A stretch of 64,000 bases of DNA from Stieleria mannarensis. GTDB lineage: Bacteria > Planctomycetota > Planctomycetia > Pirellulales > Pirellulaceae. Made by a program: the position numbers and the translations under genes. The stretch lies in assembly GCF_014154935.1 (NCBI RefSeq), contig NZ_JACEHH010000018.1:106937-170936 (forward strand). The letters run 5' to 3'. Each line of letters opens with the position of its first letter. The first letter of the stretch is position 1. Below are positions 17,469 to 26,954 of the stretch, one piece after another. The notes below the pieces were generated by a model that saw nothing but the letters and a program-made list of their open reading frames with translations, did no database searches and had not been told where the DNA came from.

Positions 17469-18799
17469 TAACGATGAACCCAGATGAATTCGACCGACTG
17501 ATCCGACGCAGCGATCCGGCAACCAACGCTCGGCGATCCGATTCCACCGATCCGTTGTTGCGTGAGAGCGAGCAACAGTGGGCAACGTTGGCGACGCGGC
17601 GTGTCGTCGTGCGACGACGTTTGACGTTGTCATTGGCGGCGCTGGGGCTGTTTGTGATCCTGGGTGGAACGCTGCGGTGGATGGCGATCAAGTCGACGAC
17701 GACCAGCCCTCGCCTCGCCGCGGTCGACCCTCCGGCAAACGAGAGGGTTGCTTCGTCACAGGATGCAGATGCCTCGATCGACTCGGTGCCCGCAGTTGTG
17801 AGCGAGCAGACCAATGCGGCCGAGCCTGGGCGAGTTGCCGCTAACGATCGTCCCGAACCTGCCATCCCCCCGAAACGATCGGTCCCTGACAACGACACGG
17901 AACGGCAGGACCGGCAAGCGGCCCAACAATTACCCCAGTTTGCGACGTTCATCGACCAGGCCGGCGAAGTCCACAGTGACGCGTGGCATCAATCACGCGA
18001 CTTCCTGGCCCATCAAGACGCCCGATCGCAACGAGCGGTGATCGCATTGGTGCCGCAATTGGTGGATCCACAACGACGCGAAAAAGCGTTCGAATTGGTG
18101 TGCGCCGCGGCGGCCCAGTCGCAACGCATCGTTCTACGTCATTGGCTCGCCCAGCCGTCCCTCCGCACGCTGGCCTTCGATCGTTTGGCCGCCGGCGCGT
18201 CGCTGCAGCAAACGACCGAGCTGCTGTCGTTGGCGTTGACCGATGCCGAACGGACGCAGCTTTGTCGAAACCTGGCCGTTGCGCCGGAACCGGATGCTGC
18301 GGACGTGTTGTTGAATCTGGCTCACGACCCGATCTGGAGGTCCTCAGTCGGCGCGGCCGCTCGGGAATTGCATCCGTCGCACATTCAGTCACTGATCCTG
18401 CGGATGCGGGGACGTGACGTCCCGATGCGGACGGCCGCCGCCTTCGTCTTGGCCTCGGTGCCCGGCAATCAACTCGACCACGTGCTCGCGTCGATGGTGC
18501 TCCGCGGACGGTTTCAACAACCCGCCTATCTGGCGCTGCTATCGCGAAACACGCCGCAGGCGAAAGCCTTTCTGGCCCAAGCCGCCACCCGCCGCGATCT
18601 CACCGCGGCGCTCGTTTCGGCTCGTGTTCACTTTGCAACCATTCAACCCATCCTTCAACAGTGGATCGCAAACTCCAAAGGACTCCATCATGAACAATCC
18701 GATACTTCACCGCAGCAACGACCGAAATTTTTGGCCGGGCGGCACGATGATCGCCGTCGTTGTGCTGGCTTGCCTGACGCTGGGTCCCCGGTCGGCTGA
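17465..18799 (+). CDS. single-pass membrane protein, candidate anti-sigma factor
   Basis: 444 aa. A cytosolic N-terminus of about 55 residues precedes a membrane helix (LTLSLAALGLFVILGGTL, about residues 53-70). A Pro/Ala-rich linker and a large helical, HEAT-like outer domain follow. Position directly after a sigma gene with ATGA overlap, plus topology, suggests an anti-sigma factor; no zinc-binding HxxxCxxC is present. The last 110 bases overlap the next gene in another frame, giving an Arg-rich tail (HDDRRRCAG...) that may not be conserved. That tail could mark either an overlap or a recent frameshift. Confidence 0.7.
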   Translation: MITMNPDEFDRLIRRSDPATNARRSDSTDPLLRESEQQWATLATRRVVVRRRLTLSLAALGLFVILGGTLRWMAIKSTTTSPRLAAVDPPANERVASSQDADASIDSVPAVVSEQTNAAEPGRVAANDRPEPAIPPKRSVPDNDTERQDRQAAQQLPQFATFIDQAGEVHSDAWHQSRDFLAHQDARSQRAVIALVPQLVDPQRREKAFELVCAAAAQSQRIVLRHWLAQPSLRTLAFDRLAAGASLQQTTELLSLALTDAERTQLCRNLAVAPEPDAADVLLNLAHDPIWRSSVGAAARELHPSHIQSLILRMRGRDVPMRTAAAFVLASVPGNQLDHVLASMVLRGRFQQPAYLALLSRNTPQAKAFLAQAATRRDLTAALVSARVHFATIQPILQQWIANSKGLHHEQSDTSPQQRPKFLAGRHDDRRRCAGLPDAGSPVG

Positions 18800-19868
18800 G
18801 GCCCAGGGCAACGTCGATCAACCGGCGCCGGACTTTGTCACCAAGGTCTACAACATCGCCGACCTCTTGGATGCGCCCAGCATGCTCCAAGGCGACGCGC
18901 AGCAATCCGAAACGACCGTTGGCGGCGGCGGGATGGGGTTTGGTGGTGCCGATGGGATGGGGGCGGAAATGGGAGGCGGAATGTTTCGAATCCCAGAAAA
19001 TATCCTACCGCAGTTGGCGGGCGGCGGGATGGGGGGCGGCGGCATGGGAGGCTTTATGGGTGGCGGAGGCGGCGTCAGCCCGCATCGTTTGCCCAGTCGG
19101 ATGACCCGCGAAGCACTGGAACACCTGGTGCTCGATCACCTTTCCGACGAGGACACGCGATGGCTGGAACTTGATGGCGACGGCGGCAAGCTGTCCATCG
19201 TCGCGTCGATGATGATCGTCACGCACACCCAAGCGGTGCACACACGCGTCTCCGAATTGTTGGAATTGTTACGCGTCGGCAACAATACCAGCCCGACGAT
19301 TCAAGTCGACGTGAGGGTCATCGAGGTGGCGTCGGACCAGTCGGTATCCGATCTGACCAAGGACCAACCAGCGCTCGAAAAACTGGCCGAGGATTCCTCC
19401 GCCGCCCGATTGTCACTCCGCTGCGACAACCACCGTGTCGCCACCGTTTCCTCCGGATTGCGTCGAAGCTATGTGGTTTCGCTGACCCCGGTGGTGGGTT
19501 CCAACGGAACGATCGACGTCATGACCGGCAATCAGACCGCGTACCGGCCGGAGACGTATTCGCCGCTGCTGGGGTTGTTCGGCAGGATCAAGCCGGAGGT
19601 CGATGCCGAAGGCAAGAGCGGGCGGATCCACCTGGGCATCCAGCTCGCCTCGGGCCCCGAAGAAGTCGTCGCGGCGACGTTCGGAACGGGGCAATCGATC
19701 GACCGCGTGGAGCTTGAAACCGCCCAACTGGCGACCTCCATCGCCACGGCCGCGAACAACTGGACCCTGGCCGGCAGCGTCGCCGTCACCAACCCGACCT
19801 CCAGCATCACCTCCGGAGAGGCACTGCCGCACCTGGCCGTCCTGGTCCGCTGGCAAGCGGTGGATTGA
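18690..19868 (+). CDS. secretin-domain-like exported protein
   Basis: 392 aa with a signal peptide after MNNPILHRSNDRNFW (MIAVVVLACLTLGPRSAEA). A Gly/Met-rich low-complexity stretch (about residues 70-130) is followed by an N-domain-like segment (LSIVASMMIVTHTQAVHTRVSELLELL). A secretin-like C-terminal part comes next: IQVDVRVIEVASDQS ... RRSYVVSLTPVVGSNGTIDVMTGNQTAYRPETYSPLLG. It is short for a pore-forming secretin, so it may be a regulator or partial homologue. It starts inside the preceding gene, so translation is probably coupled. Confidence 0.7.
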   Translation: MNNPILHRSNDRNFWPGGTMIAVVVLACLTLGPRSAEAQGNVDQPAPDFVTKVYNIADLLDAPSMLQGDAQQSETTVGGGGMGFGGADGMGAEMGGGMFRIPENILPQLAGGGMGGGGMGGFMGGGGGVSPHRLPSRMTREALEHLVLDHLSDEDTRWLELDGDGGKLSIVASMMIVTHTQAVHTRVSELLELLRVGNNTSPTIQVDVRVIEVASDQSVSDLTKDQPALEKLAEDSSAARLSLRCDNHRVATVSSGLRRSYVVSLTPVVGSNGTIDVMTGNQTAYRPETYSPLLGLFGRIKPEVDAEGKSGRIHLGIQLASGPEEVVAATFGTGQSIDRVELETAQLATSIATAANNWTLAGSVAVTNPTSSITSGEALPHLAVLVRWQAVD

Positions 19869-19933
19869 GGTGCGAGGCTGCCTCAAAGTTAGTCCGATTC
19901 AGGGCCGCCGATGCTAGGCTTTGTCCCCCAAGT

Positions 19934-20008
19934 CGTAGCGGAAGCCGCCAAGGCTTTCGACTCGCAACAATCCACTCGGGAAAAGCCGAAATTCTTGGCG
20001 AATTACGA
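19934..20008. repeat. repeat family D, copy 1 (TCGTAGCGGAAGCCGCCAAGG ... CTTGGCGAATTACGA)
   Basis: TCGTAGCGGAAGCCGCCAAG and GCTTTCG are followed about 25 bases later by CGAAATTCTTGGCGAATTAC, an imperfect inverted copy (GCCAAG/CTTGGC and TTTCG/CGAAA pair). A second copy lies at 46194-46266. Confidence 0.8.
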
Positions 20009-20041
20009 TACTACATACAACGCTTCAAAGCCTAGCCCGAC

Positions 20042-20105
20042 GCGTGAGCGAGGGGCCACACCGTGAGCAAGGGGCCACTCACCGCCCCTCGCTTGCGCTT
20101 TGCGT
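20042..20105. repeat. repeat family H, copy 1 (GTGAGCGAGGGG ... CCCCTCGCTTGCGC)
   Basis: GCGTGAGCGAGGGGCCAC and GTGAGCAAGGGGCCAC are direct neighbours. They face CCGCCCCTCGCTTGCGC in inverted orientation. A looser copy (GAGGGGCGAGG ... CTCGCCCCTTGCTTGCGC) lies at 58958-59026. Confidence 0.7.
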
Positions 20106-20233
20106 CTGGCAAGGACATTTAGATTTCGGGCCGTTGCTTCAATCCACAAGCTGTCCGCAAGTTTTGCTACCTTGATGAAGAAACCTGCTTGTTGCGGCGG
20201 ACATTGCGAACCATCCCCCCCGAGACTCGATCG

Positions 20234-21334
20234 ATGATCATTGGCGTTCCCAAGGAAGTGAAATCAGATGAATACCGCGTTTCGATGTTGCCCGTCGGCG
20301 TGGAGGAGTTGGTCGGCCGCGGGCATCGAGTGATCGTTGAGTCCTCGGCGGGGCTCGGATCGGGTTTGCCCGACCATGAATACCTTCGCGCCGGCGCGGA
20401 ATTGGCCGCCACCGGTGCGGATGTCTTCGGTCAAGCCGACTTGATCGTGAAGGTCAAGGAACCGCAGCCGGAGGAATACGAGCTGATTCGTCCGGGACAA
20501 TTGCTGTTCACCTATTTTCACCTTGCCGCCAGCCGGGACCTGACCGATGCGATGGTCGACTCCGGCGCGACGTGCTTTGCGTATGAAACGCTGCGTGACG
20601 CCAAAGGCCGCTTGCCGTTGTTGACTCCGATGAGTGAAGTGGCAGGGCGGATGAGTATCCAGCAGGGCGCCAAGTACTTGGAGCGTCCTCAGATGGGCCG
20701 CGGAATCTTGCTCGGCGGCGTCCCCGGTGTCCCCCCGGCGCACATCACGATCCTGGGCGGCGGGATCGTCGGTTCCAACGCGGCCAAGATTGCTGCGGGT
20801 TTTCAAGCCGACGTGGCGATCTTGGACGTCGACTTGGACCGCCTGCGTTACCTGGACGACATCATGCCCGCCAACGTCAACACGCTGTACAGTGATCGTC
20901 ACACCATCTTGGAACAAATCCAGCGAGCGGATTTGGTCATCGGTTCCGTTTTGATTCCCGGCGCAAAAGCTCCGCAACTGGTGCGCAAAGAAGACTTGAA
21001 ACTGATGAAGCCGGGCAGCGTGGTGATCGACGTCGCGGTGGATCAAGGCGGATGCATCGAAACCAGCCATCCGACCACACACAGCAATCCGACGTACATC
21101 ATCGATGATGTCGTGCACTACTGTGTCGCCAACATGCCCGGCGCGGTCGGCCGCACCAGCACCTTCGCACTTTGCAACGCGACCATGCCTTGGGTGATCC
21201 GGCTGGCCGAAATGGGCGGGCAAGCGGCGATCGACGCTGCCGGTCCCTTGCGCGAGGCGGTCAACGTTCACCAGAGCCAGATCACCAACGAAGCCGTCGC
21301 CAACGCGTTTGCGATCCCCTACTCCGCCGTCTAA
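20234..21334 (+). CDS. ald: alanine dehydrogenase
   Basis: 366 aa from MIIGVPKEVKSDEYRVSMLPVGVEEL; the 15 upstream codons are not used. Motifs: VKVKEP, LLFTYFHLAASRDLTDAM, TPMSEVAGRMSIQQGAKYLE, the Rossmann loop ILGGGIVGSNAAKIAAGFQADVAILDVD, SVLIPGAKAPQLVRKEDLKLMKPGSVVIDVAVDQGGCIETSHPTTHSNPTYI, and HYCVANMPGAVGRTSTFALCNATMPW. It interconverts L-alanine and pyruvate with NAD and ammonia in the cytosol, and is full length for the family (about 370 aa). It links carbon and nitrogen metabolism; no partner genes adjoin. Confidence 0.97.
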   Translation: MIIGVPKEVKSDEYRVSMLPVGVEELVGRGHRVIVESSAGLGSGLPDHEYLRAGAELAATGADVFGQADLIVKVKEPQPEEYELIRPGQLLFTYFHLAASRDLTDAMVDSGATCFAYETLRDAKGRLPLLTPMSEVAGRMSIQQGAKYLERPQMGRGILLGGVPGVPPAHITILGGGIVGSNAAKIAAGFQADVAILDVDLDRLRYLDDIMPANVNTLYSDRHTILEQIQRADLVIGSVLIPGAKAPQLVRKEDLKLMKPGSVVIDVAVDQGGCIETSHPTTHSNPTYIIDDVVHYCVANMPGAVGRTSTFALCNATMPWVIRLAEMGGQAAIDAAGPLREAVNVHQSQITNEAVANAFAIPYSAV

Positions 21335-21731
21335 CAGGATGGCGTCCACTCCAGTGGACGAGTCGGCAACAAGTACAAACCGGAGGGCGATTGCCCGTAC
21401 CGCGTTGCCGAGCCCACGTTCGTTCGCACGCTACCACGGTCGCCGTTCTGCTCTTTGGCACACTTGCCTGACGTATTGGCACACCGCACGCCTGCCGGAA
21501 CAGACGCGAATTCCCTTTCGTCGGCGTCCTTTCCGCCAACGCAAGTGCAGGAATGCCCACTCGAAAGCGGCTACCTGAGCAAAAGCAGCTGCATCTTGCC
21601 AAGAAGCCGGTGCCGATGATGTTCTGGTATAGGTTTTGCACCTCTGTTGGTCTCCACAGTCGATCCCGTCAATTCATTTTGGCGATGCACTTAACCGCTG
21701 GCTCGATCACATCGATTCAAGAGGTGATGAA
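21335..21731. other. intergenic gap of about 400 bases
   Basis: A short dyad CGTCCACTCCAGTGGACG (21343-21360) follows the ald stop and may help termination, though no T-run follows. A partial sigma-54-like string, TTGGCACACCGCACGCC (from 21476), has the GG-N10-GC spacing but a poor -12 box and lies 240 bases from the next gene. Nothing else was recognised. Confidence 0.45.
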
Positions 21732-22226
21732 ATGCCGTATGTTCATCTTGTCAGGATCGAAGGTGGCACGACCTACCGCCGTGCGGGAGGCGTCACTCAC
21801 GAGGGTGGAAGCGAAGATCCTGAGTACCAGGCGTTGTTGTACTTTTATATTCGCGGCGAATGTCCTCCGGCCGACGACTATCCGCTCAGCTGGGAAACGT
21901 GCGCCCAGGCGGGCTTCTACCGACTGGGGACGGGCCGTGGTGAATTGCGAGGCGCTTATCACGGCCGGGTCGGATCGACGACGGTGGAGCTTTACAACAT
22001 CCAGGAGTCGGGGCACTGGCTCGCGGTCGAATTGGGCGGGCTGGCGGCGCACCAGGAATACGAGATCTGCGGTAGCCCCGATTCGCGTTGGTACGGCTAC
22101 CGGCGATTCTTTGTGCCCGAGGATGCTCCGTCGGATTGGACCGCTACCGGGACCGGCTTGGTCCACCGAGCCATCGTTCCACAGTTCCTGGGACCGGTGC
22201 GATGGCGGATGAGGGCGACTCGGTAG
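21732..22226 (+). CDS. hypothetical protein
   Basis: 164 aa starting at MPYVHLVRIEGGTTYRRAGG, preceded by AGAGGTG (21719-21725), a good ribosome binding site. The ORF upstream of this ATG is not used. It has no signal peptide or membrane segment. Many aromatic residues (LYFYIRGECPP, WYGYRRFFVP) and alternating strands suggest a small beta protein. I do not recognise the family. It is convergent with the polyketide operon. Confidence 0.55.
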   Translation: MPYVHLVRIEGGTTYRRAGGVTHEGGSEDPEYQALLYFYIRGECPPADDYPLSWETCAQAGFYRLGTGRGELRGAYHGRVGSTTVELYNIQESGHWLAVELGGLAAHQEYEICGSPDSRWYGYRRFFVPEDAPSDWTATGTGLVHRAIVPQFLGPVRWRMRATR

Positions 22227-22542
22227 ACTTTCCGAACACCAAACGCGGTGGTTGACTTTTGGGCACGGCGCTGAAGTCGAAATCGCTGACGAAACGTTAC
22301 AGCCGTGCCCTCGCGCGATGGGACCAATAGGACGCAGAGGACCGATAAGTCGGACGTGTCGGATTGGGAGCATTGCACGATCGTCGCCCCCATCGTTGGT
22401 TATCCGATTGAGCTACATCCACTGAAAACCGATACCGCGTCGGTTGCATCGACCGCCGGCACGATCCGTTGCGGCTTTCGCGTGCCGGCCAGGTGTACCG
22501 CTCCAATGACGGATGCAATCACCGCAGCTCGTTCGGTGTCCG
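22227..22542. other. intergenic gap of about 315 bases, convergent
   Basis: No gene is seen. On the minus strand about 22395-22420 reads like a tRNA 5' half (TAGCTCAATCGGATA) but lacks the remaining arms. Confidence 0.4.
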
Positions 22543-23715
22543 TTACGCGACCAACGCCGCTTCGATCGAAAGGCCGGGGCCGAATCCGAGCATCACACAG
22601 GGGAGGCGGGCGGGGGCTTGCAACAACCGTTGCAGGATAAACAGCACCGTCGGCGAGGACATGTTGCCGTATTCGGCCAAAATGCCACGCGAGGCAGCGA
22701 GTTCATCTTGCCGAAACTGCAACGCGTCGCCACAGGCCTGCAAGATCTTGGGGCCGCCAGGATGAATCGCCCAGCCGCGAATGTCATCGATCGCCAGCTG
22801 ATGCGTCCCGAGCCAATCCCGCAACCACGGTTGCAACGATCGGCGGATCATCGTCGGCACGCGCGGCGACAGTGTCATTTCAAAACCGTGGTCTCCGATC
22901 CGCCAACGCATCAGATCTTCGCTGTCGGGCAAGATCGTGGATCCGGTCGCCATCACCTTCGGGCCACAAGGTGGTGAAGATGACGTGCGGGCGACCAACG
23001 CCGCCGCACCATCGGCGAACAGCGCGTTGGAAACGACACGTTCGGGATGCCAGCCGTATTGTTGATGCAACGTGCAGAGCTCGACGGCACACATCAGGAT
23101 CCGCAACCGAGGATTCGATTGCGCCAGCGACTGCGCCACCCGCAGACCGTTCAAGGCACCGTGGCATCCCATGAATCCGATGTGGGTACGGCCGACCGAT
23201 GGGGAGAGCCCGCATCGTTTGATGATGGAGACGTCCAACCCGGGCGCATAGAACCCGGTGCAGGAAATCGTGATCAGGTGATCGATGTCCCCGGCGCTGC
23301 AGGAGGACTGATCAAGTGCTTTCGCGACCGATTGTGCCCCCAATCGTCCTGCGTGACGCTCGTAAAGCTCCATCCGCTGTGCGGTCGACGGGCCACAATC
23401 CTCGGGGCTCGATGCGGGCGGGAAAAACGTTTGCCGCACCGGTTGTGTCTCCACCGCCACGTCGGCCGCTGCCGGAACACGATCGCCCGCCGCCTGGAAG
23501 GCTTCTCGGCGCGAGGGTTCAGAAACGGGTCGGGGCTCCGACGATTCCAATGCAACGCTGTGGCGATAGCGCACCCCCGACCGCTGATACAAAATCGACA
23601 GCAACTGCGATTGTTTTGGATTGTCGCAGCACAGTGTTTGCGCGATTTCCGCAGCCGAACTCTGGGTGATTCCATGAGCCGGCGTCGCCGTGCCGAGGCC
23701 GTCAATGATCATCAC
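22543..23715 (-). CDS. type III polyketide synthase (chalcone/stilbene synthase family)
   Basis: 390 aa, normal family length. The catalytic triad is visible: Cys184 in GFMGCHGALNGLR, His318 in WAIHPGGPKIL, and Asn351 in EYGNMSSPTVLF. FEMTLSPRVP and the C-terminal GFGPGLSIEA are also typical. It condenses a fatty acyl or other starter with malonyl-CoA units to give alkylpyrones or alkylresorcinols in most bacteria. It is the last gene of a minus-strand run with an RND exporter, an ICMT-like methyltransferase and a SAM methyltransferase. These probably modify and export the product. Confidence 0.95.
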   Translation of the reverse strand: MMIIDGLGTATPAHGITQSSAAEIAQTLCCDNPKQSQLLSILYQRSGVRYRHSVALESSEPRPVSEPSRREAFQAAGDRVPAAADVAVETQPVRQTFFPPASSPEDCGPSTAQRMELYERHAGRLGAQSVAKALDQSSCSAGDIDHLITISCTGFYAPGLDVSIIKRCGLSPSVGRTHIGFMGCHGALNGLRVAQSLAQSNPRLRILMCAVELCTLHQQYGWHPERVVSNALFADGAAALVARTSSSPPCGPKVMATGSTILPDSEDLMRWRIGDHGFEMTLSPRVPTMIRRSLQPWLRDWLGTHQLAIDDIRGWAIHPGGPKILQACGDALQFRQDELAASRGILAEYGNMSSPTVLFILQRLLQAPARLPCVMLGFGPGLSIEAALVA

Positions 23716-23754
23716 TCATGTCCCTCATTCGGTTCCGTTTCACTTGATCGGCCA

Positions 23755-26031
23755 TCAGAATTCAAGCGATCGACGCAGCATCATCACCGCAATCCGTTGT
23801 ACTGGACCTGCCGGTCGGTTCACAGGGGCAATCTCCGTCGCCCTCCCCAATGGACCGATCAAAATGGCGGGCAAGATGATCAAATCGCCGACCAGCGCGG
23901 CCGACAGCAGCAGCACGCTCATCCAGGCGAATCCCTGCGTCGGGACGAAGTCGCTGAGGGCGAACAGGCCTAAGCCACAGCCGCAAATGGTCGTTGTTTG
24001 AATCATCGCGCGGCCGCAATGGTGGTATGCCGAGCGCACCGCATCGGCTCGTGTCGCTCCCGATTGCAGAGCCCGCTGATAAAAGGTCAGAAAGTGTAAC
24101 GTGTCGTCGACCCCGATCCCCATCGCGACACTGGCCGTCATGATGGTGCCGATGTCCAACGGCCGGCCGATCCAACCGAGGATGCCGAACAGGGTCAATG
24201 CCGGAAAGACATTGGGGATCATCGCCAACAATCCAGGTAATACGCCAGCTTGCACGATGGTCATCACCAGGGCGATCAATCCGAACGCGGTCAAAAAACT
24301 GCGAAACAGGTCGCCGAGCAATCGTTGCTGAATCTCATGCACCAACGGCATCAGCCCGGAAACTTGAACTGCAACACCGCCTCCAACCGTCACCGCGTCT
24401 TCCACCGACTGCATGATTTGCACGTAGTCGTTTGCTCCGAGCGCGCTGACCAACCCCGTCACGCGCCAACGCTCCGTTCCGTCGGGCTCCACCGCAACGT
24501 GATTGGATCGCTCACCGAGCGACCGCGCCAGTTCCCGTTGCCCCCGGCCTCGGATCGGATCCTGCCCCGGGGGGGGCGGCGGCAGGTATGTCAACACCGA
24601 AACGACGGCCCCGACTTGATCGATCGCCCGCAATTTTTCGTCGATCCGGCGCAGCAACGTGATCGGTTCCAGCGTTGACGCCGATTCCGGCGGCAATGTG
24701 ACCACGACTTCAATCGGGACAAGCTTTCCCACATGGTCTTCCAACCAGTTGTAGTCCTGGATCAGTCGGCTGTCGCTGGCAAACAAGGTTTCGATCCGGA
24801 CCGAAGCATTTAAACGCGACACGCCGATGCCCAAGACCAGCATCAGCACCAGCGCGGCGCCGCTGATCCAACCGGCGGATCGTTTGATCCACGTGGCGAG
24901 AACATCCCAAAACATGCTCGATCGACCGGCATCGATGCCGCGCGGCGGGGCGAGCGGAAACCACTGGCCGAAACCGGGAATCAGCGTCAGCAAGATGGCG
25001 GCGGTCAACACCACGCCGACCGCCGCGTACAAGCCAAACTCTCGCACCGCCACCAATCCGCTGACGCCCAGTGAAGCGAGTCCGATCGCGGTGGTCGCGG
25101 CCGACAACAGACACGGCAACCAGGCCAGGTGGAACGCCCGAGTGAGCGCGCCGCCGTGATCCCCCAGACTCGCCCGGGCGTCGAAGTAATAGTTGACAAA
25201 GTGGATCCCGCCGGCGATCGCGAGCACCTGGATCAACGGTGCAAGCACCGCCATCAGTGCTGTCATCGTGCCGCCGTCGAAGTGCACGATCGCCAACGTC
25301 ACTGCTTGGCAAAAAAGCGACAGTAGAAACACCAACAGCGCGCCGCCGGCCGAACCGAGACACAGGTAACACAAGACCAGCACGAGCGCGGCGGAAAGGG
25401 GGGCCAGAAAGTTCATCGTGGATCGAGTGGCCACGTCGACTTGGTAGCCGTCCATGATCGGACCGGCTAGACGCTGTGAGTCGCGTGGCACACCGCAGTG
25501 CCGTGTCGCAGCGGCTTGGATCAACGGGACCAGACTCGAACGCTGACGCAAGGCTTGTTCGGTGAATCCGATCACGACGCAGGTGGTTTGGCCGTCCGGC
25601 CCGATCAAGGATCCCGTCAGACGTCCGACGGCCTCGGCCCGCGAGAGCGAAATCGGCGGCCGGGTCAAAGCACCGATCTGCTCACGGCCGGAAGTGACGT
25701 TTTGAAACAACGGCCGATCGTTTTCGGTAAAGGCCGGTGCGGTTCGCAGCGCCGCGGTCAATCGGTCCAATCGCGGATCGTCCAGCGTGCACCCCGGCCA
25801 ACTGAGGATGACCGTGTCGGCGGTCCCGAACACGCGACAAAACTGATCGAAATCGTGTCGCGGTGCAAAGTCCTGACTGACCCAATCCAGCGGCGAATTG
25901 GCACTTTGTTGCAGGGCGCGCTGGGCGCCCCAGGCAACCAACGGCAGCGTCATCAACAGATAGACCACGATCATCAAAAAGCGTTTGCGACGCTTCGATT
26001 CCGCTAAGCCAGAATTTGCCGATCGGAGCAT
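23755..26031 (-). CDS. RND/MMPL-type lipid exporter-like membrane protein
   Basis: 758 aa with the start at MLRSANSGLAESKRRKR. The ORF to 26142 would overlap the upstream gene by about 105 bases and is rejected. It has the two-half MMPL/RND layout: TM1 (FLMIVVYLLMTLPLVAWG), a first outer loop, five to six helices (FLAPLSAALVLVLCYLCLG ... AAILLTLIPGFGQW), then TM7, a second loop and another set of helices. The last set includes ASVAMGIGVDDTLHFLTFYQRAL, the conserved charged TM motif region. It starts four bases after the stop of the ICMT-like gene, so they are cotranscribed. It likely moves the polyketide-derived lipid across the membrane. Confidence 0.9.
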   Translation of the reverse strand: MLRSANSGLAESKRRKRFLMIVVYLLMTLPLVAWGAQRALQQSANSPLDWVSQDFAPRHDFDQFCRVFGTADTVILSWPGCTLDDPRLDRLTAALRTAPAFTENDRPLFQNVTSGREQIGALTRPPISLSRAEAVGRLTGSLIGPDGQTTCVVIGFTEQALRQRSSLVPLIQAAATRHCGVPRDSQRLAGPIMDGYQVDVATRSTMNFLAPLSAALVLVLCYLCLGSAGGALLVFLLSLFCQAVTLAIVHFDGGTMTALMAVLAPLIQVLAIAGGIHFVNYYFDARASLGDHGGALTRAFHLAWLPCLLSAATTAIGLASLGVSGLVAVREFGLYAAVGVVLTAAILLTLIPGFGQWFPLAPPRGIDAGRSSMFWDVLATWIKRSAGWISGAALVLMLVLGIGVSRLNASVRIETLFASDSRLIQDYNWLEDHVGKLVPIEVVVTLPPESASTLEPITLLRRIDEKLRAIDQVGAVVSVLTYLPPPPPGQDPIRGRGQRELARSLGERSNHVAVEPDGTERWRVTGLVSALGANDYVQIMQSVEDAVTVGGGVAVQVSGLMPLVHEIQQRLLGDLFRSFLTAFGLIALVMTIVQAGVLPGLLAMIPNVFPALTLFGILGWIGRPLDIGTIMTASVAMGIGVDDTLHFLTFYQRALQSGATRADAVRSAYHHCGRAMIQTTTICGCGLGLFALSDFVPTQGFAWMSVLLLSAALVGDLIILPAILIGPLGRATEIAPVNRPAGPVQRIAVMMLRRSLEF

Positions 26032-26035
26032 CACG

Positions 26036-26911
26036 TCAAGCCGCCTTACGATTGACCGGCGACGTCGGCGCGTCCGCCGGAGCCTTCGACACGGCATCGG
26101 GGTGGTCGTTGCGACCGCCGCCGCACCGCCCCAGTGGTCCACCGGGAATCAGCGGAAACCCGGGGACTTGAGCCTGGTAGTCTCGGTACGGTTGCCCGAT
26201 GAAGCGACTCAACCGCCGGTCCTTCAGGAAGCTGCCATAAAAAATGTAGCCTGTCCAGATCGCGGTCAACGCGGCGTGATCCAGGGTCATGCGGGGCGTG
26301 AACCAGACCAGCCCCAGAAAGCTGAGGTAGACGGGGTGGCGAATCAGCTTATAAGCCCCTCGCGGTTTGAATTCGCGGCGCGGCGGATCCTCGCGGCGCA
26401 GCCAGTGATAAAACGGAGTCCAACCGTTTTGGTACCCCAGCCCGGTCAGCGCCAGCGAATAAATCAATGCCACCCAACAAAAATAAAAACCGCCTCGGAT
26501 CAGTTCCGCTTTCCAACCGTCCAACTGCCACAACACCGTTTCACTGGATCGCCAGCCGATGAAAAGCGTCAACAGGCTGACGCAGGTGACCACGCAAAAC
26601 GTGCTGTCGTAAAACGCGGTCGGAATCCATCGCGTCAGATAGCGTCGTGTGGCCGGGACCAACATCACGCTATGCCCCGCGGCGAACAGCAGCGCCAACG
26701 CGCTGTCGCGGACGATCCAGTGACCGTGGGATGGGGTGAGCGAACCGTCGCGTAAAAACCAGAACAGATACCAGACGGTGACCAGGAACAAAACCTGATT
26801 CCCGAATCCGTACAAGATTCCGATCGCGCGCCCGATCAATTCGGGCCGGCACCATGACGTTGAATTCGATCGGCCGCCTGCGCCGGCGTGCCCTGTCGAG
26901 GTTGCATCCAT
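26036..26911 (-). CDS. integral membrane methyltransferase, ICMT/NnrU-like
   Basis: 291 aa with five to six predicted membrane helices. The C-terminal signature GAYKLIRHPVYLSFLGLVWFTPRMT ... YIFYGSFLKDRRLSRFIGQPYRDYQAQVPGF is that of isoprenylcysteine carboxyl methyltransferase-like enzymes (RHPxY, then E/DxRL and YxxY). In Bacillus an ICMT-family protein, BpsB, O-methylates the alkylpyrones made by a type III polyketide synthase. By analogy this enzyme probably methylates the product of the synthase in this operon. The N-terminal Gly/Ser-rich 20 residues may not be translated. The RND gene begins four bases after its stop. Confidence 0.8.
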   Translation of the reverse strand: MDATSTGHAGAGGRSNSTSWCRPELIGRAIGILYGFGNQVLFLVTVWYLFWFLRDGSLTPSHGHWIVRDSALALLFAAGHSVMLVPATRRYLTRWIPTAFYDSTFCVVTCVSLLTLFIGWRSSETVLWQLDGWKAELIRGGFYFCWVALIYSLALTGLGYQNGWTPFYHWLRREDPPRREFKPRGAYKLIRHPVYLSFLGLVWFTPRMTLDHAALTAIWTGYIFYGSFLKDRRLSRFIGQPYRDYQAQVPGFPLIPGGPLGRCGGGRNDHPDAVSKAPADAPTSPVNRKAA

Positions 26912-26954
26912 GCGAGATCACCATGCTTTGAGAGGGAATGGAAAGGCGCGCGAT

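Larger units (their letters stand above)
19869..20233. other. intergenic gap of about 365 bases with repeats
   Basis: It holds a family D element (19934-20008) and a family H element (20042-20105). The rest shows no coding pattern. The promoter of ald must lie in the last 120 bases; no clear box was recognised. Confidence 0.5.

Noticed and set aside
21476..21492. Sigma-54-like string TTGGCACACCGCACGCC
   Set aside because: A good -24 element but the -12 element is ACGC and the next start is 240 bases downstream; left out of the candidate regulon.
22395..22420. Possible tRNA gene on the minus strand
   Set aside because: Only a D-arm-like string (TAGCTCAATCGGATA) is present; no matching D-stem 3' side, anticodon stem or T-arm.
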